This document shows positions 1 to 11,133 of a stretch of DNA of 64,000 nt, one piece after another (within the stretch, counting starts at the first letter, position 1; every line of letters starts with the position of its first letter). A program made the position numbers and the translations under genes. The notes beneath the pieces are model-generated. The model had not been told where the DNA came from. It worked only from the letters and a program-made list of their open reading frames with translations, and did not search any database. The stretch comes from Micromonospora rubida (GTDB lineage: Bacteria; Actinomycetota; Actinomycetes; Mycobacteriales; Micromonosporaceae), in the NCBI RefSeq assembly GCF_009908295.1, contig NZ_JAAALO010000008.1, positions 62,001-126,000 on the forward strand, read 5' to 3'.

Positions 1-92
1 CGGACGATCGCGTCGGTCGGCTCCTCGATGCGCGGGTCCGGCACCTCCTCGACCCGGACGTCCCGTTTGCCCTGCCAGGTCAGTGCCTTCAT
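1..92 (-). CDS. Zinc-dependent alcohol dehydrogenase, N-terminal fragment (cut by window edge)
   Basis: Only the first 30 codons lie in the window, read leftwards from an ATG at 92. The translation begins MKALTWQGKRDVRVEEVPDP and continues RIEEPTDAIV, which is the typical first beta-strand region of medium-chain zinc alcohol dehydrogenases, including glutathione-independent formaldehyde dehydrogenase-like enzymes that oxidise alcohols or aldehydes with NAD. Zinc ligands and the Rossmann fold would lie outside the window, so substrate class cannot be judged. It is a separate unit from the sdh genes: 281 bases and a palindromic repeat lie between. Confidence 0.75.
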   Translation of the reverse strand, partial: MKALTWQGKRDVRVEEVPDPRIEEPTDAIV

Positions 93-220
93 GTCGTCAT
101 CGTCTCCTCGTCGGTGCCGCCCCTACGGAACTGCTACCCGCGTCGGGGCCGTTGAACCGGAGGCATGGGCGCCGGTGGCTCGCGCCCAGACCCCCATCCC
201 CACCCCCACCCCACCTCCCC

Positions 221-290
221 TGCGCGCACTTTCACGGAATGTGTGGCATCGACGCGCGCTATGGCCCCGCATTCCGTGAAAGTGCGCGCA
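221..290. repeat. Palindromic intergenic repeat, copy A
   Basis: Bases 221-240 and 271-290 are perfect 20-base inverted repeats; the stem continues imperfectly inwards (GTGTGGC against a GGGGCCAT-type partner). A C-rich stretch (about 188-220) precedes it and a G-rich stretch (301-313) follows. The core CACGGAAT recurs at 18376, 40723 and, diverged, at 17323. It sits between the sdhB stop and the start of the alcohol dehydrogenase gene, where a transcript could fold into a strong hairpin and end. Confidence 0.85.
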
Positions 291-373
291 CCGGGACCAC
301 GCGGGGAGGGGGAGGTCCGTCGGCCGACCGCCGGCCCTCGGTGGGGCGCGGCGGTCGGGTGCGGTGCTGCGGG

Positions 374-1131
374 TCAGGAGCCCGGGGTGCCGCCGCCCTT
401 GGCGGTCGCCGTGAGGTAGTCGCGGTTGAGTCGGCCGATGGTGTTCAGCGGGATGCCCTTCGGGCAGACCACCGTGCACTCGCCGGCGTTGGTGCAGCCG
501 CCGAAGCCGGCCTCGTCGTGCGCGTCCACCATCCCGATCACCCGGGTGTACCGCTCGGGCTGGCCCTGCGGCAACAGCGAGAGCTGGGTGAGCTTGGCGG
601 CGGTGAAGAGCATGCCGGAGCCGTTCGGGCAGGCCGCCACGCAGGCCCCGCAGCCGATGCAGGCGGCGGACTCGAAGGCGGCGTCCGCGTCGGCCTTGGC
701 CACGGGCGTGGCGTGCGCGTCGGGGGCGCTGCCGGTCGGCGCGGTGATGTACCCGCCGGCGGCGATGATCTTGTCGAAGGCGCCCCGGTTGACCACCAGG
801 TCCTTGATGACCGGGAAGGCGCGGGCCCGCCACGGCTCGATGTCGATCGTCTCGCCGTCGGAGAACTGCCGCATGTGCAGCTGGCACGCGGTGGTGCCGC
901 GCTGCGGCCCGTGCGCGTCGCCGTTGATCATCAGGCCGCACATGCCGCAGATGCCCTCGCGGCAGTCGTGGTCGAACGCCACCGGCTCCTCGCCGGAGAG
1001 GGTCAGCCGCTCGTTGAGCACGTCGAGCATCTCCAGGAACGACATGTCGGGGGAGACGTCGTCGACCTGGTAGGTGACCATCCGACCCTTGTCCTCGGGG
1101 CCGGGCTGGCGCCAGATGCGCAGGGTCAGGT

Positions 1132-1135
<4 letters not shown>
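374..1135 (-). CDS. sdhB: Succinate dehydrogenase/fumarate reductase iron-sulfur subunit
   Basis: Iron-sulfur subunit of respiratory complex II, passing electrons from the flavoprotein to the membrane cytochrome. 253 residues from a GTG start that overlaps the sdhA stop by four bases (GTGA), so translation is coupled. The N-terminal 2Fe-2S domain has cysteines near 58, 63, 66 and 84 (HDCREGICGMCG). The C-terminal ferredoxin-like domain has CIGCGACVAACP near 159-170 and further cysteines at about 214, 220 and 224, which ligate the 4Fe-4S and 3Fe-4S centres. Last gene of sdhCAB. Family identity is certain; whether it runs mainly as succinate dehydrogenase or fumarate reductase is not visible. 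Confidence 0.96.
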
Positions 1136-3069
<1,934 letters not shown>

Positions 3070-3071
3070 GG

Positions 3072-3761
3072 TCAGGCCACCAATCCGGTGAGTACGGCGA
3101 ACGGGACCGCCAGGTAGCCGGCGCAGAGCGCGACGGCGAAGACGAGTGCGGCGGCACGCGCCCGGCGCTCGCCTCTCGGCGTCTGCTGGCCGAGGCTGCG
3201 GAACGCGCTGAACGCGCCGTGGCGCAGGTGGAAGCCGAGCGCCACGATCGCCAGGGTGTAGAAGAGCGTGACGTACCAGCGCTCCGGCGCGAAGTCGGCG
3301 ACCACGTTGCCGTACGGGTTGCTGGAATCGCCCTGGGGGTTCAGGTGACCGGTGGTCAGGTCCAGGATGTGGTAGATCACGAAGAGCAGGATGATCACCC
3401 CACCCCAGCGCATGGTGCGGGCCGCGTAGCTGCCCCGGACCGGCTTGCGGTGGGCGTACCGCACCGGGCGGGCGGCGCGGGCGCGCAGGGCGAGCACCGT
3501 GGCGGCGGCGATGTGGCCCAGCACGGCCACCAGCAGCGCTATGCGCTGGATCCACAGGAACCAGGTCGACGGGAGCAGGGGCGTGCCGACGTCGCGCAGC
3601 CAGTGCCCGTAGTGGTCGAACGCGGTCTCGCCGGTGAAGATCTTCAGGTTGCCGAGCATGTGGGCGATCAGGAACAGCATGAGGAGGATGCCCGTCACCG
3701 CCATGACGGCCTTCAGGCCGACGTTGGAGCGGATGGGCGACCGAGATTTCGTGATTACCAC
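3072..3761 (-). CDS. sdhC: Succinate dehydrogenase cytochrome b subunit (five-helix, SdhC type)
   Basis: Membrane anchor of complex II with quinone and haem sites. About five hydrophobic helices are visible, with histidines inside or near them (AHMLGN, LGHIAA, IYHILD, FHLRHG) as in the di-haem, single-subunit anchors of Bacillus-type enzymes; no separate sdhD is present, which fits. I chose the GTG at 3761 (VVITKSRSPIRSNVG), giving 229 residues. An ATG at 3827 would add 22 non-conserved residues and run into the divergent LysR promoter. First gene of sdhCAB. Confidence 0.9.
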   Translation of the reverse strand: MVITKSRSPIRSNVGLKAVMAVTGILLMLFLIAHMLGNLKIFTGETAFDHYGHWLRDVGTPLLPSTWFLWIQRIALLVAVLGHIAAATVLALRARAARPVRYAHRKPVRGSYAARTMRWGGVIILLFVIYHILDLTTGHLNPQGDSSNPYGNVVADFAPERWYVTLFYTLAIVALGFHLRHGAFSAFRSLGQQTPRGERRARAAALVFAVALCAGYLAVPFAVLTGLVA

Positions 3762-3819
3762 TCGACCGACGCTAGGAGCACATCGATCAGTCGTCCAATG
3801 CATGGACCTCGCAGTCTTG

Positions 3820-3834
3820 ATAGCCATAGGCTAT
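3820..3834. promoter_or_regulatory. LysR-type T-N11-A operator in the sdhC/LysR divergent region
   Basis: ATAGCCATAGGCTAT is a perfect 15-base interrupted palindrome (ATAGCC-ATA-GGCTAT) containing the T-N11-A core of LysR-family sites. It covers the first possible ATG of the regulator gene (3833) and lies about 60 bases upstream of sdhC. This suits autoregulation and control of the divergent sdh operon. Binding is inferred from pattern and position only. Confidence 0.6.
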
Positions 3835-3838
3835 GCAG

Positions 3839-4768
3839 ATGCAGCTCCATCAGCTCCGCTACTTCGTCGCAGTCGCGGAAGTGCGACATTTCACCCAGGC
3901 GGCCGATGTCGTCGGCATAACCCAGCCCTCGTTGAGTAAGCAAATTCACGCCCTGGAGACCTCCCTCGGGGCGCCGCTGTTCGAGCGGGTGCGGGGCAAC
4001 ATCGCCCTCACCGCCGCCGGCGAGGTGCTGCTCCCGCTGGCCAGGCGCATCCTCGCCGACGTCGAGACAGCCACCCGAGAGGTCCAGGAACTGGTCGGGC
4101 TGCGGCGCGGCCGGGTCCGCCTCGGCGCCACCCCGAGCCTGGCCACCGCGCTCGCCCCGCCGGTGCTGCGCCGGTTCCGCGACGCCCACCCCGCCGTCGA
4201 CCTGCGGGTGGAGGAGGGCGGCTCGCAGAACCTGGTCCGCGACCTGCTCCGCGGCGACCTCGACCTGGCATTGATCATCATGCCCGCCCACGGCGCGGAT
4301 CCGGGGCTGCGCACCGAGGAGATCCTCCGGGAGAGCCTGGTGGTGGCCTCGCTGGACGAGGTCCCCGGCACCTCTGCGGCCGGCGAACTGCGCATCACCG
4401 ACCTGCGCGGCCAGCCGCTGGTCATGTTCCGCGAGGGCTACGACCTGCGCGACGCCACCCTCCAGGCGTGCCGGGAGGCCGGCTTCGAGCCGACCCTCTC
4501 CGTCGACGGCGGCGAGATGGACGCCGTGCTCAGCTTCGTCGAGGCCGGGCTCGGGGTGGCGCTGGTGCCCGGCATCGTGGTGGCCCGCCGCCCCGCCATC
4601 CGGGTCACCCGGCTGGCCCCGCCGGGGGTGCGCCGGACCATCGCCGTGGCCCGCCGCCGCGACGTCGTGCCCACCCACGCCGGGCGCGAGCTGCGCCGCA
4701 TCCTGATGGACTACGTGCACACCGCGATCGAGTCGGACGGCCTCCCGCCCGGGGTGGAGCCGCGGTGA
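3839..4768 (+). CDS. LysR-family transcriptional regulator
   Basis: A 309-residue LysR regulator. The N-terminal winged helix-turn-helix is clear (MQLHQLRYFVAVAE at 1-14, then FTQAADVVGITQPSLSKQIH at about 20-38), followed by a periplasmic-binding-protein-like effector domain from about residue 90. I chose the ATG at 3839, which gives the canonical LysR start and leaves an AGG eight bases upstream; the ATG six bases earlier lies inside the putative operator. It is divergent from sdhCAB, so control of succinate dehydrogenase is the natural hypothesis. The effector cannot be deduced. Confidence 0.9.
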   Translation: MQLHQLRYFVAVAEVRHFTQAADVVGITQPSLSKQIHALETSLGAPLFERVRGNIALTAAGEVLLPLARRILADVETATREVQELVGLRRGRVRLGATPSLATALAPPVLRRFRDAHPAVDLRVEEGGSQNLVRDLLRGDLDLALIIMPAHGADPGLRTEEILRESLVVASLDEVPGTSAAGELRITDLRGQPLVMFREGYDLRDATLQACREAGFEPTLSVDGGEMDAVLSFVEAGLGVALVPGIVVARRPAIRVTRLAPPGVRRTIAVARRRDVVPTHAGRELRRILMDYVHTAIESDGLPPGVEPR

Positions 4769-4963
4769 GGGACCCGGTCGAGGGAACGGTGCGCGTATGT
4801 CGCCCCTTGTGCCGCGCTTGAGTTAAATAGTCCTTAAGGGCGTTGTATCAGCCGCGTTGCTCCTGTTGGTCCCCTATGGTGAAGCCTTGCACAGGCACGA
4901 CGCCCCGTCGGCCTGTCGAAGGCGAAGTCGACACGCGGGCTCGCGTGGCAGGGAGGCCACCAC

Positions 4964-6004
4964 ATGAGGATCCTGGTTACCGGCGGTGCCGGCTTCATCG
5001 GCTCACACTTCGTCCGGAGCCTGCTCAACGGGCGGTACGTCGGCTTCGAGGACTGCCACGTGACGGTCCTGGACAAGCTGACCTACGCGAGCGACCGGAA
5101 CAACCTGCCCGCCAACCACCCCCGACTGGCCTTCGTCCGCGGCGACATCTGCGACCGGCCGCTGCTCGCCGACCTGGTCCCCGGGCACGACGCGGTGGTG
5201 CACTTCGCCGCCGAGTCGCACGTGGACCGGTCCATCGACGACCCGGCCCCGTTCTTCGAGACGAACGTGATGGGCTCGCACCGCCTGATGGCCGCCTGCG
5301 CCCGCGCCGGGGTGGGCCGGGTGGTGCACGTCTCCACCGACGAGGTGTACGGGTCGATCACCGACGGCGCGTGGACCGAGCGCTGCGTGCTGGAGCCCAA
5401 CTCGCCGTACGCGGCGTCGAAGGCGGCCAGCGACCACGTCGTACGGTCGTACTGGCGCACCTTCGACGTCGACGTGTCGATCACCCGGTGCGCCAACAAC
5501 TACGGGCCCTACCAGCACGTGGAGAAGGTCATCCCGCGCTTCGTCACCAGCCTGCTCACCGGTGGGGACATCACCCTGCACGGCGACGGCGGCGCGGTCC
5601 GCGAGTGGCTGCACGTCGACGACCACTGCCGGGCCATCGCGCTGGTGCTGGGCAAGGGCCGCGCCGGGGAGGTCTACAACATCGGCGGCGACGTCGAGCT
5701 GACCAACAAGGCGTTGGCCGAGAAGATCCTGCTGCTCGCCGGGGCCGGCTGGGATCGGGTGCGGCACGTCGCCGACCGCAAGGTCCAGGACCAGCGGTAC
5801 TCGCTCGACTACACCAAGATCCAGGACGAGCTCGGCTTCGAGCCGCGGATCCGGTTCGCCGAGGGGCTGTCCGAGGTCTTCCACTGGTACCGGGAGAACC
5901 GGGCCTGGTGGGCGCACGCGTACCCGGAGGCCCGCCCCGCCGGCCTGACCAACTCCGTGCGGGGGTTCCCGGCCGGCCGGGCGGTGCCCGCCCCGGTGCA
6001 CTGA
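4964..6004 (+). CDS. rmlB: dTDP-glucose 4,6-dehydratase
   Basis: Converts dTDP-glucose to dTDP-4-keto-6-deoxyglucose, the entry step to deoxysugars of cell-wall polymers and glycosylated natural products. 346 residues, usual for the family. Seen: NAD-binding GGAGFIGS at about 7-14, the catalytic STDEVYG segment at about 124-130, and YAASK at 149-153 (Tyr/Lys of extended SDRs). CANNYGPYQHVEKVIPRF is family-typical. A GGGAGG ribosome site precedes the ATG. No thymidylyltransferase, epimerase or glycosyltransferase gene lies nearby, so it is an orphan here and may serve general wall synthesis. Confidence 0.95.
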   Translation: MRILVTGGAGFIGSHFVRSLLNGRYVGFEDCHVTVLDKLTYASDRNNLPANHPRLAFVRGDICDRPLLADLVPGHDAVVHFAAESHVDRSIDDPAPFFETNVMGSHRLMAACARAGVGRVVHVSTDEVYGSITDGAWTERCVLEPNSPYAASKAASDHVVRSYWRTFDVDVSITRCANNYGPYQHVEKVIPRFVTSLLTGGDITLHGDGGAVREWLHVDDHCRAIALVLGKGRAGEVYNIGGDVELTNKALAEKILLLAGAGWDRVRHVADRKVQDQRYSLDYTKIQDELGFEPRIRFAEGLSEVFHWYRENRAWWAHAYPEARPAGLTNSVRGFPAGRAVPAPVH

Positions 6005-6019
6005 CCCACCCCGGGTGGC

Positions 6020-9000
6020 TCAGCGGCCCTCGGCGTCGTCCATCGCCCGGTAGATCCGCTGCTCGGAGACCGGGTACGGGGTGCCGAGCGCCTGGGCGAA
6101 CACGTTCACCCGCAGCTCCTCGATCATCCAGCGGATCTGCCGTACCGCCGCCGACTGTCGTCGGCTCGGCGGCAGCGCGGCGAGCAGGTCGGCGTACTCC
6201 TTCTGCACCACCGCGATCCGGTCCTGCTGCTGGCGGTCCCGCTGCGGGTTGCCCGGCAGCCGGTCCAGCCGCCGTTCGATCGCGGTCAGGTAGCGCAGCA
6301 GGTCGGGCAGGCGGGCGTACCCGGCCTCGGTGATGAAGCCGGCGTGCACCAGGCCGGAGAGCTGGACCCGGATGTCGGCCAGGGCGGCCACCACGGCCAG
6401 GTTCTGGGTCTTGCCGAGCCGCTGCTCGACGGCGTACCCGGCGGCGAGCACCTGCCGCACCCGCCCCATCACCTCGACCACGGTGTCCACCAGGTCGGCG
6501 CGGACCCGCTCGCGCAGCGCGGCGAAGCCCTCGGCGTCCCACGCGGGGCCGCCGGCCTCGGCGATCAGCCTGTCGATCGCCGCCCCGGCCGCGTCGGAGA
6601 TGAGCTGCTGCACGCCGCCGTGCGGGTTGCGGCTCAACGCCAGCTTCGCCTCGTTGGACAGCCGCCCCTGGAGGAACTTCGCCGGGGACGGCACGGTCAG
6701 CCGCAGCAGCCGCCGGGTGCCGGCCCAGTGCGCGGCGGCCTGCTCGGCCTCGGAGTCGAAGACCTTCACCCCGACCGTCGACCCCTCGTCGACCAGCGCC
6801 GGGTACGCGGTCACCGCGTACCCCGCGCGGACCTGCTCGATGGTGCGCGGCAGGGCGCCGACTCCCCACTCCGTCAGCCCGGTGCGGGCCACCTCCGGCG
6901 CGGCGGCGGCCACCACCTGGCGCACCTCCTGGCGGAGCTGGCGTTGCAGGGCCGGCAGGTCCTTGCCCTCGGCGACGGGCTTGTTCTCCTCGTCGAGCAC
7001 CCGGAAGCTGACCCGCAGGTGGGCGGGGAGTTTCGCCGGCTCCCAGGCGTCCCGGGGCACGGTCACCCCGGTCATCCGGCGTAGCTGCCGGGTCAGCGCG
7101 TCCAGCAGCGGCTCCTCGCCCGGGGTGATCGCGGCGAGCGCCGCCCGGGCGTAGTCGGGGACCGGGACGAAGTTACGCCGGACCGGCTTGGGCAGCGACC
7201 GGATCAGCGCGATCACCATCTCCTCGCGCAGGCCGGGGACCTGCCAGTCGAAGCTCTCCACCGGCACCTGGTTGAGCAGCGGCAGCGGGATGTCCACGGT
7301 CACCCCGTCGGTCGAGGTGCCCGGATCGAAGGTGTACGTCAGCGGGAAAGTCACCCCCTCCGTCCGCCACTCGTCCGGGTAGTCGTCCTCGGCGACCCCG
7401 CCCCGGCCGGCGTTGACCAGCAGCTCCCGGGTGAACATGAGCAGGTCCGGCTGCTCCCGGCGGGTCTGCTTCCACCAGGCGTCGAAGTGTCGCCCGGACA
7501 CCACGTCGGCCGGGATCCGCTCGTCGTAGAACTGGAAGATCGTCTCGTCGTCGACCAGGATGTCCCGCCGCCGGGCCCGGTTCTCCAGTTCCGCGATCTC
7601 GGTGAGCAGCCGCTGGTTGTCCTGCCAGAACTGGTGGTGGGTCTGCCAGTCGCCCTCGACCAGGGCGTGCCGGATGAACAGCTCCCGGGACAGCACCGGG
7701 TCGATCCGGCCGAAGTTCACCTTTCGGGCGGTGACCAGCGGCACGCCGTACAGGGTGACCTTCTCGTACGCCAGCACCGCCGCCTGCTTCTTCTCCCAGT
7801 GCGGCTCGCTGTAGCTGCGCTTGACCAGGTGCTGGGCCAGCGGCTCGACCCACTCCGGCTCGACCCGGCCGGCCACCCGCCCCCACAGCCGGGAGGTCTC
7901 CACCAGCTCGGCGGCCATCACCCAGCGCGGCGGCTTCTTGAACAGCGCCGACCCGGGGAACAGGGCGAACTTCGCCCCCCGCGCGCCCAGGTACTCGTGC
8001 TTCTGCGGGTCCTTGAGCCCGACGTGGGACAGCAGGCCGGCCAGCAGCGACTGGTGCACCTTCGGGGTGTCGATCTCCTCCGGCAGGTCCGCGGCGGGGC
8101 CGCGCCGGCCGCCGTCCGCCCCGGCCTCCTTCGCGCCGCGCCCGCCGCCGCCCTGATCGGGGGTACGCAGCACCTGGCGGAGCTGGCTGACGATGTCCTG
8201 CCACTCGCGTACCCGCAGGTAGTTGAGGTACTCCGCCTTGCACATCCGGCGGAATGCGCTCGACGACAGCTCCCGCTGCTGCTCCCGCAGGTACCGCCAC
8301 AGGTTCAGCAGCGCGACGAAGTCGGATTCCCGGTCGGCGAACCGGGCGTGCGCCTGGTCGGCCTGGGCCTGCCGCTCCGCCGGCCGCTCGCGCGGATCCT
8401 GGAGGGACAGCGCGGCGGCGATCACCATCACCTCGGTGGCGCAGCCGTTGCGCTCGCCTTCGAGGACCATCCGGGCCAGCCGGGGGTCGACCGGGAGCTG
8501 GGCCAGTCGCCGGCCCAGCGGGGTGAGCCGCTTGTCCGGGTCGGTCTCGGCCGGGTCGAGCGCGCCCAGCTCGTACAGCAGGTTCACCCCGTCGGCGACG
8601 TTGCGCCGGTCCGGCGGGTCGATGAACGGGAACGCCGCGACGTCACCCAGCCCGATCGAGGTCATCTGGAGGATGACCGAGGCCAGGTTGGTGCGCAGGA
8701 TCTCCGGGTCGGTGAACTCCGGGCGGGACAGGAAGTCCGGCTCGTCGTAGAGGCGGATGCAGATGCCGTCCGAGGTACGCCCGCAGCGGCCCTTGCGCTG
8801 GTTGGCCGACGCCTGGGACACCGGCTCGATCGGCAGCCGCTGCACCTTCAGCCGGCTGGAGTACCGGGAGATCCGGGCGGTGCCCGGGTCCACCACGTAC
8901 TTGATGCCGGGCACGGTCAGCGAGGTTTCCGCGACGTTGGTGGCGAGCACCACCCGGCGCCCGGGGTGCGGGGCGAACACCCGGTGCTGCTCGGCGGACG

Positions 9001-10060
9001 ACAGCCGGGCGTACAGCGGCAGGATCTCGGTGCCGAGCAACGACCGCTTCTTCTCCACCAGCCTGGCCAGCGCGTCGGCCGTGTCCCGGATCTCCCGCTC
9101 GCCGGAGAGGAAGACCAGGATGTCGCCCGGCCCCTCGGCGGCCAGCTCCTCCACCGCGTCGCCGATCGCCTGGATCTGGTCGCGGACGTTCTCCTCGTCG
9201 TCGGCCTCGTCGGCCTCGGCCTCGGTGACCTCGACCAGCGGCCGGTACCGCAGCTCCACCGGGTACGTCCGCCCGGACACCTCGACCACCGGCGCCGGCC
9301 TGCCCTCGGGGTCCGCGAAGTGTTTCGCGAACCGGTCCGTCTCGATGGTCGCCGAGGTGATGATCACCTTGAGGTCGGGCCGGCGGGGGAGGAGCTGCCG
9401 CAGGTACCCCAGGATGAAGTCGATGTTGAGGGAGCGCTCGTGCGCCTCGTCGATGATCAACGTGTCGTACTGGCGCAGCATCCGGTCGGTCTGCAACTCG
9501 GCCAGCAGGATGCCGTCGGTCATCAGCTTGACCAGGCTGCGGTCGCCGACCTGGTCGTGGAAGCGCACCTTGTAGCCCACCACGTCGCCCAGCTCGGTGC
9601 CCAGCTCCTCGGCGATCCGGTCGGCCACCGTCCGGGCGGCCAGCCGGCGCGGCTGGGTGTGCCCGATCAACCCGTGCACCCCGCGCCCCAGCTCCAGGCA
9701 GATCTTCGGTAGCTGGGTGGTCTTGCCGGAACCGGTCTCGCCGGCCACGATCACCACCTGGTGGTCGCGGATCGCGGCGGCGATGTCGTCCCGGCGGTCG
9801 CTGACCGGCAGCCCGGCCGGGTAGGTGATCACGGGCACGGCCGCCCGGCGGTCGGCGAGCCGCTGCTCGGCCCGGGCCACGTCGGCGATGATCTCGGTCA
9901 GGGCAGCCTCGCGCCGCTGCGGGTCGCGCAGCCGCCGGACGCCGTCGAGGCGCCGCTGTAGCCGGCGCTGGTCGCGGAACATCAGGGCGGGCAGGCGGCG
10001 GTGCAGCTCGCGGACGGTGTCGGGCGCGGCGGGTGCGGCGGGTGCGGCTGGATTCTGCAT
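6020..10060 (-). CDS. hrpA: ATP-dependent RNA helicase HrpA (DEAH-box)
   Basis: Large DEAH-box helicase of 1346 residues, matching the usual HrpA length of about 1300. Walker A GETGSGKTT lies at about 107-115, DEAH at 204-207, and the helicase C domain contains QRKGRCGRTSDG. The second half carries the HA2, OB-fold and DUF3418-type C-terminal regions of HrpA rather than the shorter HrpB form. HrpA of Escherichia coli is linked to mRNA processing and rescue of stalled ribosomes. The stop lies 16 bases from the convergent rmlB stop; the next gene upstream is divergent, so it is transcribed alone. Confidence 0.96.
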   Translation of the reverse strand: MQNPAAPAAPAAPDTVRELHRRLPALMFRDQRRLQRRLDGVRRLRDPQRREAALTEIIADVARAEQRLADRRAAVPVITYPAGLPVSDRRDDIAAAIRDHQVVIVAGETGSGKTTQLPKICLELGRGVHGLIGHTQPRRLAARTVADRIAEELGTELGDVVGYKVRFHDQVGDRSLVKLMTDGILLAELQTDRMLRQYDTLIIDEAHERSLNIDFILGYLRQLLPRRPDLKVIITSATIETDRFAKHFADPEGRPAPVVEVSGRTYPVELRYRPLVEVTEAEADEADDEENVRDQIQAIGDAVEELAAEGPGDILVFLSGEREIRDTADALARLVEKKRSLLGTEILPLYARLSSAEQHRVFAPHPGRRVVLATNVAETSLTVPGIKYVVDPGTARISRYSSRLKVQRLPIEPVSQASANQRKGRCGRTSDGICIRLYDEPDFLSRPEFTDPEILRTNLASVILQMTSIGLGDVAAFPFIDPPDRRNVADGVNLLYELGALDPAETDPDKRLTPLGRRLAQLPVDPRLARMVLEGERNGCATEVMVIAAALSLQDPRERPAERQAQADQAHARFADRESDFVALLNLWRYLREQQRELSSSAFRRMCKAEYLNYLRVREWQDIVSQLRQVLRTPDQGGGGRGAKEAGADGGRRGPAADLPEEIDTPKVHQSLLAGLLSHVGLKDPQKHEYLGARGAKFALFPGSALFKKPPRWVMAAELVETSRLWGRVAGRVEPEWVEPLAQHLVKRSYSEPHWEKKQAAVLAYEKVTLYGVPLVTARKVNFGRIDPVLSRELFIRHALVEGDWQTHHQFWQDNQRLLTEIAELENRARRRDILVDDETIFQFYDERIPADVVSGRHFDAWWKQTRREQPDLLMFTRELLVNAGRGGVAEDDYPDEWRTEGVTFPLTYTFDPGTSTDGVTVDIPLPLLNQVPVESFDWQVPGLREEMVIALIRSLPKPVRRNFVPVPDYARAALAAITPGEEPLLDALTRQLRRMTGVTVPRDAWEPAKLPAHLRVSFRVLDEENKPVAEGKDLPALQRQLRQEVRQVVAAAAPEVARTGLTEWGVGALPRTIEQVRAGYAVTAYPALVDEGSTVGVKVFDSEAEQAAAHWAGTRRLLRLTVPSPAKFLQGRLSNEAKLALSRNPHGGVQQLISDAAGAAIDRLIAEAGGPAWDAEGFAALRERVRADLVDTVVEVMGRVRQVLAAGYAVEQRLGKTQNLAVVAALADIRVQLSGLVHAGFITEAGYARLPDLLRYLTAIERRLDRLPGNPQRDRQQQDRIAVVQKEYADLLAALPPSRRQSAAVRQIRWMIEELRVNVFAQALGTPYPVSEQRIYRAMDDAEGR

Positions 10061-10158
10061 GTCGTCGCCAAGGATAGGCAGCCCGAGTGCGGACCGCCCC
10101 CTGGTTACCGCCGTCTAGAGTTGACCATCGACCGACACCGACCGCGGGGGCGCCGAGA

Positions 10159-10602
10159 ATGACCATGCGAGACACCGACCGGGCGCTGGTGCAGGCCGCC
10201 ACGGCGGTCGCCAAGCTGCGCTGCCGAAGCGACAACCACACCGTCGCCGCCGCCGCCCGCACCGCCGACGGGCGGGTCTTCACCGGGGTGAACGTGTACC
10301 ACTTCACCGGTGGGCCGTGCGCCGAGGTGGTCGCGATCGGCGCCGCCGCCACCCAGGGCGTGGTCGGGCTGGAGACGATCGTGGCGGTGGGCGACCGGGG
10401 GCGGGGCGTCATCCCGCCGTGCGGCCGGTGCCGGCAGGTGCTGCTGGACTACTTCCCGTCGATCCGGGTCATCGTCGGGCCGGCGGACGCGCTGCGCGCC
10501 GTGCCGGTCGCCGAGCTGCTGCCCACGGAGTACGTCTGGGCCGACCACCAGATCGACGCGGGCGCCGGGGTGCCGACCCCCCGCGAGGGCACCGCGGGCT
10601 GA
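10159..10602 (+). CDS. Cytidine deaminase-like protein (blasticidin S deaminase type)
   Basis: A 147-residue zinc-dependent deaminase of the small cytidine deaminase fold. The active-site signature is intact: PCAEVVAIG (Cys zinc ligand and catalytic Glu) and PPCGRCRQVLLDYF (two more Cys ligands). Members deaminate cytidine or related bases, or blasticidin S; the sequence does not decide which. The start could be the ATG at 10159 or at 10165, neither with a strong ribosome site. A possible -35 TTGACC lies at 10121. It is divergent from hrpA and convergent with the YCII gene. Confidence 0.85.
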   Translation: MTMRDTDRALVQAATAVAKLRCRSDNHTVAAAARTADGRVFTGVNVYHFTGGPCAEVVAIGAAATQGVVGLETIVAVGDRGRGVIPPCGRCRQVLLDYFPSIRVIVGPADALRAVPVAELLPTEYVWADHQIDAGAGVPTPREGTAG

Positions 10603-10633
10603 CCACCCCGGGGGTCCCGTGGCCCGTGCCGGC

Positions 10634-10993
10634 TCAGTCGCCCGCCGCCATCTCCAGCATCGACCGGGGGATCGGCACGCCGCCGAACCGGACGTTGCCC
10701 TGCGGCACCAGCCAGCTCATCACCCGTACGACGAGCCGGCCGGCCCGGACCGCCGGGTCGTTGCCGTACAGCTCGCGGGCCGCCGCCCGATCGACCGCGA
10801 GCACCGCGAAGCCGCGCAGCCGGTCGTCGTCGGGGTCGAGGAAGGGACCTACCGCCAGGACGAGGCCCTGCTCCACCAGCCCCGCCTGGTGGGCCAGGTG
10901 GGCGTCGCGCAACCGGTCCGCCGCGTCCCGGGGCAGCTCCGGGGCGTCCTCGGGCCAGGACAGGAGCACGACGGTGTGCTGGTCGAATTCCAT
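10634..10993 (-). CDS. YCII-related domain protein
   Basis: A 119-residue small protein of the YciI/dimeric alpha-beta barrel group. The pattern DAHLAHQAGLVEQGLVLAVGPFLDPDDD (positions about 28-55) is characteristic: a conserved His near the N-terminus followed by a Gly-Pro-rich turn and an acidic segment. I took the ATG at 10993 (MEFDQHTVVLLSW). Some relatives are dehydrochlorinases, but for most no reaction is known and none can be assigned here. Confidence 0.75.
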   Translation of the reverse strand: MEFDQHTVVLLSWPEDAPELPRDAADRLRDAHLAHQAGLVEQGLVLAVGPFLDPDDDRLRGFAVLAVDRAAARELYGNDPAVRAGRLVVRVMSWLVPQGNVRFGGVPIPRSMLEMAAGD

Positions 10994-11133
10994 GCGACCA
11001 GCGTATGGGGGTGAATGGTGCCGCCATCGCCTGAACGGGGGTTTCCGAGGAGATCGCGGCTTTTGCCACTTCAAACGAAATTTCTTCCCTCTAGCCTCGG
11101 TCTCGGGACGACGACGCGGGGAGGTGCGGGGGA

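Noticed and set aside
4964..6004. Start of a deoxysugar or secondary-metabolite cluster at the dTDP-glucose dehydratase
   Set aside because: Neighbours are HrpA and a LysR regulator; no nucleotidyltransferase, aminotransferase, glycosyltransferase or assembly-line gene is present.
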